Below, piece by piece: positions 61,459-64,000 of a DNA stretch of 64,000 bases. The stretch lies in NCBI RefSeq assembly GCF_000383595.1, contig NZ_KB911581.1, positions 7,895,519 to 7,959,518 on the forward strand. The letters run 5' to 3'. This DNA comes from Streptomyces bottropensis ATCC 25435 (GTDB lineage: Bacteria; Actinomycetota; Actinomycetes; Streptomycetales; Streptomycetaceae). The notes below the pieces were generated by a model. The model did not search any database. It had not been told where the DNA came from and saw only the letters and a program-made list of their open reading frames with translations. Every line of letters begins with the position of its first letter. Position 1 is the stretch's first letter. A program made the translations under genes and the position numbers.

Positions 61459-62447
61459 TGGACCCGACCACTGACAACGCCGCGGCCACCGGGGACCCGG
61501 GCACCGCCCGTGCCTCCCTGGAGGCCCTGCGCGCCGAGATCGCCAAAGCCGTGGTCGGCCAGGACCCCGCCGTGACCGGACTCGTCGTCGCCCTCCTGTG
61601 CCGCGGACACGTCCTGCTCGAAGGAGTCCCCGGGGTGGCCAAGACCCTGCTCGTCCGCGCCCTCGCCGCCGCACTCGAACTCGACACCAAGCGCGTCCAG
61701 TTCACCCCGGACCTCATGCCGAGCGACGTCACCGGCTCCCTCGTCTACGACACCCGCAGCGCCGAGTTCTCCTTCCAGCCCGGCCCGGTCTTCACCAACC
61801 TGCTCCTCGCCGACGAGATCAACCGCACACCCCCCAAGACCCAGTCGTCCCTCCTCGAAGCGATGGAGGAACGCCAGGTCACGGTCGACGGCACCCCGCG
61901 CCCGCTCCCGGACCCGTTCCTGGTCGCCGCGACCCAGAACCCGGTCGAGTACGAGGGCACCTACCCCCTCCCCGAAGCCCAACTGGACCGCTTCCTCCTC
62001 AAACTGACGGTCCCGCTCCCGTCCCGCGAGGACGAGATCAGCGTCCTCACCCGCCACGCAGAGGGCTTCAACCCGCGCGACCTGCGCGCCGCCGGCGTGC
62101 GCCCCGTCGCGAACGCGGCCGACCTCGAAGCCGCCCGCACCGCCGTGGCCAGGACGACCGTCTCCCCCGAGATCACCGCCTACGTCGTGGACATCTGCCG
62201 CGCCACCCGGGAATCACCGTCCCTCACCCTCGGTGTCTCCCCCCGAGGGTCCACGGCCCTCCTCGCGGCCTCCCGCGCCTGGGCCTGGCTGACGGGCCGC
62301 GACTACGTCATCCCGGACGACGTCAAGGCACTCGCCCTCCCCACCCTCCGCCACCGCGTCCAGCTCCGCCCGGAGGCCGAGATGGAGGGCGTGACGGCCG
62401 ACTCGGTCATCAACGCGATCCTCGCCCACGTCCCCGTCCCTCGCTGA
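61455..62447 (+). CDS. MoxR-family AAA+ ATPase
   Basis: The 330-residue AAA+ chaperone-like ATPase has Walker A EGVPGVAKT, Walker B LLLADEINRTPPKTQSSLLE, sensor 1 VAATQNPVEYEGTYPLPEAQ and the arginine finger/sensor 2 area SPRGSTALL in the C-terminal lid. MoxR proteins act with DUF58/von Willebrand-type partners in assembling or activating membrane and envelope complexes. ATG at 61455 (also 61458) follows GAGAGG; it overlaps the DUF4350 stop and shares one base with the next ATG (TGATG). Confidence 0.95.
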   Translation: MMDPTTDNAAATGDPGTARASLEALRAEIAKAVVGQDPAVTGLVVALLCRGHVLLEGVPGVAKTLLVRALAAALELDTKRVQFTPDLMPSDVTGSLVYDTRSAEFSFQPGPVFTNLLLADEINRTPPKTQSSLLEAMEERQVTVDGTPRPLPDPFLVAATQNPVEYEGTYPLPEAQLDRFLLKLTVPLPSREDEISVLTRHAEGFNPRDLRAAGVRPVANAADLEAARTAVARTTVSPEITAYVVDICRATRESPSLTLGVSPRGSTALLAASRAWAWLTGRDYVIPDDVKALALPTLRHRVQLRPEAEMEGVTADSVINAILAHVPVPR

Positions 62448-63757
62448 TGGCCCCCACCGGACGCGCCGCGCTCCTCGCGGCCCTCGGCGCCCTCCCTGTA
62501 GGCATCTGGGAGCCCAGCTGGACGGGCATCCTCGCCGTCAACGCCCCCCTGGCCCTGGCATGCGCCTGCGACTACGCCCTCGCCGCTCCAGTACGCCGCC
62601 TGGGCCTCCTTCGCTCCGGCGACACCTCCGCGCGCCTGGGCGAGACCGCGGACATCACCCTCACGGTCACCAACCCCACGAACCGCCCCCTGCGCGCCCA
62701 CCTACGGGACGCCTGGCCGCCCAGCAGCTGGCCGGCCGGCACCGAAGTGGCCGCCTCCCGCCACCGCCTCACGATCCCGGCGGGCGAGCGCCGCCGCGTC
62801 ACCACCCGGCTGCGCCCGACCCGCAGGGGCGACCGTCAGGCGGACAGGGTCACGATCCGCTCCTACGGCCCCCTCGGTCTCTTCGCCCGCCAGGGCAGTC
62901 ACAAGGTCCCCTGGACCGTCCGCGTGCTTCCCCCGTTCACCAGCCGCAAGCATCTGCCGTCCAAGCTGGCGCGCCTGCGTGAACTCGACGGCCGCACCAG
63001 CGTTCTGACCCGGGGCGAGGGCACGGAGTTCGACAGCCTCCGCGAGTACATCCCCGGCGACGACACTCGCTCCATCGACTGGCGCGCCACCGCCCGCCAG
63101 TCGTCGGTGGCGGTACGCACCTGGCGTCCCGAACGAGACCGCCACATCCTCCTCGTCCTGGACACCGGCCGCACCTCCGCGGGCCGCGTGGGCGACGCCC
63201 CCCGCCTGGACGCCTCCATGGACGCGGCCCTCCTCCTCGCCGCCCTCGCCTCCCGCGCCGGCGACCGTGTGGACCTCCTCGCCTACGACCGGCGTGTCCG
63301 AGCCCTCGTCCAGGGCCGCTCGGCGGGCGACGTACTGGCGTCCCTGGTCAACGCCATGGCCCCGCTCGAACCGGAACTCGTCGAAACGGACGCCCGGGGC
63401 CTGGCGGCCACCGCCCTCCGTACGGCCCCGCGCCGCGCCCTGATCGTCCTGCTCACCACGCTCGACGCGGCCCCCGTGGAACAGGGCCTTCTCCCTGTCC
63501 TGTCCCGCCTCACGCAGCGCCACTCGGTCCTGGTCGCGTCGGTCGCCGACCCGCACATCGCCCGTATGGCCGACTCCCGAGGCACCACGGACGCGGTCTA
63601 CGAGGCCGCGGCCGCCGCCCAGTACCAGGCGGACCGCCACCGCACCGCCGAACAACTCCGCCGCCACGGTGTCACCGTGGTCGACGCGACCCCGGACGAC
63701 CTGGCGCCGGCCCTCGCGGACGCCTATCTGGCGCTGAAGGCGGCAGGGCGCCTGTGA
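62447..63757 (+). CDS. DUF58 domain-containing protein
   Basis: The 436-residue protein starts at the ATG that shares an A with the MoxR stop. Two closely spaced N-terminal hydrophobic segments (ALLAALGALPVGIW, AVNAPLALACACDYALA) anchor it. A beta domain follows, then the diagnostic DUF58 block REYIPGDDTRSIDWRATARQ and a vWA-like domain with a metal-site-like LLVLDTGRTSAG. DUF58 proteins are the usual adaptor of MoxR ATPases. It ends the operon, 70 bases before the hairpin that also terminates the opposing rRNA operon. Confidence 0.93.
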   Translation: MAPTGRAALLAALGALPVGIWEPSWTGILAVNAPLALACACDYALAAPVRRLGLLRSGDTSARLGETADITLTVTNPTNRPLRAHLRDAWPPSSWPAGTEVAASRHRLTIPAGERRRVTTRLRPTRRGDRQADRVTIRSYGPLGLFARQGSHKVPWTVRVLPPFTSRKHLPSKLARLRELDGRTSVLTRGEGTEFDSLREYIPGDDTRSIDWRATARQSSVAVRTWRPERDRHILLVLDTGRTSAGRVGDAPRLDASMDAALLLAALASRAGDRVDLLAYDRRVRALVQGRSAGDVLASLVNAMAPLEPELVETDARGLAATALRTAPRRALIVLLTTLDAAPVEQGLLPVLSRLTQRHSVLVASVADPHIARMADSRGTTDAVYEAAAAAQYQADRHRTAEQLRRHGVTVVDATPDDLAPALADAYLALKAAGRL

Positions 63758-63826
63758 TGTGCGGGGTTTGTATGAGGGGTTGATATGGGGGGTGGCTGGA
63801 GAGCCCCGAAACGGTCCGGAAACGCA

Positions 63827-63858
63827 GAAAGGCCCACACCATAAGGTGTGGGCCTTTC
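63827..63858. terminator. rRNA operon terminator, bidirectional
   Basis: GAAAGGCCCACACC and GGTGTGGGCCTTTC form a perfect 14-bp stem around an ATAA loop. On the minus strand it lies 9 bases after the 5S 3' end and is followed by CTGCGTTTCC. It also faces the end of the DUF58 operon. Confidence 0.92.
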
Positions 63859-63867
63859 GCAATATTT

Positions 63868-63986
63868 GTTCGGCGGCGTCCTACTCTCCCACAGGGTCCC
63901 CCCTGCAGTACCATCGGCGCTGTAAGGCTTAGCTTCCGGGTTCGGAATGTAACCGGGCGTTTCCCTCACGCTATGACCACCGAAAC
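63868..63986 (-). rRNA. rrf: 5S ribosomal RNA
   Basis: On the minus strand the 119-base sequence starts GTTTCGGTGGTCATAGCG. It contains the conserved ACGCCCGGTTACATTCCGAA and GGAAGCTAAGC loops and ends GGACGCCGCCGAAC, complementary to its 5' end. It matches Streptomyces 5S rRNA almost base for base from memory. It is the last gene of an rrn operon whose 23S gene lies beyond the window edge; bases 63987-64000 are 23S-5S spacer. Confidence 0.97.
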
Positions 63987-64000
63987 ACTATGAAACACTC

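Noticed and set aside
63758..63826. tRNA gene near the rRNA operon end
   Set aside because: No cloverleaf or CCA-adjacent TPsiC-like GGTTCGA arm found; the same negative result for the other large gaps.

Overview
The window reads as a chromosomal core segment of a Streptomyces (or very close relative). The DNA is about 70 percent G+C, nearly all codons end in G or C, starts are often GTG, and many genes overlap by 4 bases. The order secA - GNAT - AZL glycosylase - LuxR-type regulator - hpf - comF-like - lpqB - mtrB - mtrA - mtnA also follows the known Streptomyces and mycobacterial envelope/secretion neighbourhood. Species was not determined.

Layout. 1-2583: 3' part of an FtsK/SpoIIIE-like P-loop protein. 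2832-6554: sugar ABC transporter (lipoprotein plus two permeases, no ATPase); one permease carries an inserted Cna-B/SdrD-like domain. 6759-16431: five co-directional genes for cell-wall glycopolymer synthesis. Three are consecutive GT2-CDP-glycerol:glycerophosphate glycerophosphotransferase fusions (TagF-like) and two are polytopic GT-C-like membrane proteins. 16480-17538: divergent ohr/ohrR peroxide defence pair. 17715-20370: a further GT2 enzyme and a GalE-type epimerase. 20558-24122: a compact polymorphic toxin module (small partner protein, 827-residue toxin with a nuclease-like tail, candidate immunity protein). 24444-25675: a lipoprotein and a TetR regulator. 25888-31807: the second half of the glycopolymer locus, with a TagGH-type ABC exporter, a GT4 glycosyltransferase and a fourth, intact TagF fusion.

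31964-35186: two tandem Hanks-type Ser/Thr kinases, one soluble and one membrane-anchored; the second appears to start at an ATC codon. 35251-40224: the very large (about 180 kDa type) NAD-glutamate dehydrogenase, convergent with the kinases across a strong hairpin. 40817-43067: a DJ-1/PfpI protein, a HAD phosphatase and a small conserved protein. 43477-58051: the secA-to-mtnA core block with the MtrAB-LpqB envelope-signalling system. 58192-63757: a translationally coupled operon (membrane protein, DUF4129, DUF4350, MoxR ATPase, DUF58). It converges on the 3' end of an rRNA operon, whose 5S gene and terminator close the window.

How the parts fit: most of the first half builds, exports or modifies a teichoic-acid-like wall polymer. 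The MtrAB-LpqB, kinase and SecA genes sense or service the same envelope. The most unusual items are the TagF-like paralogues with altered catalytic motifs, the domain-inserted permease, the toxin module, the ATC-start kinase, and a recurrent intergenic palindromic element.
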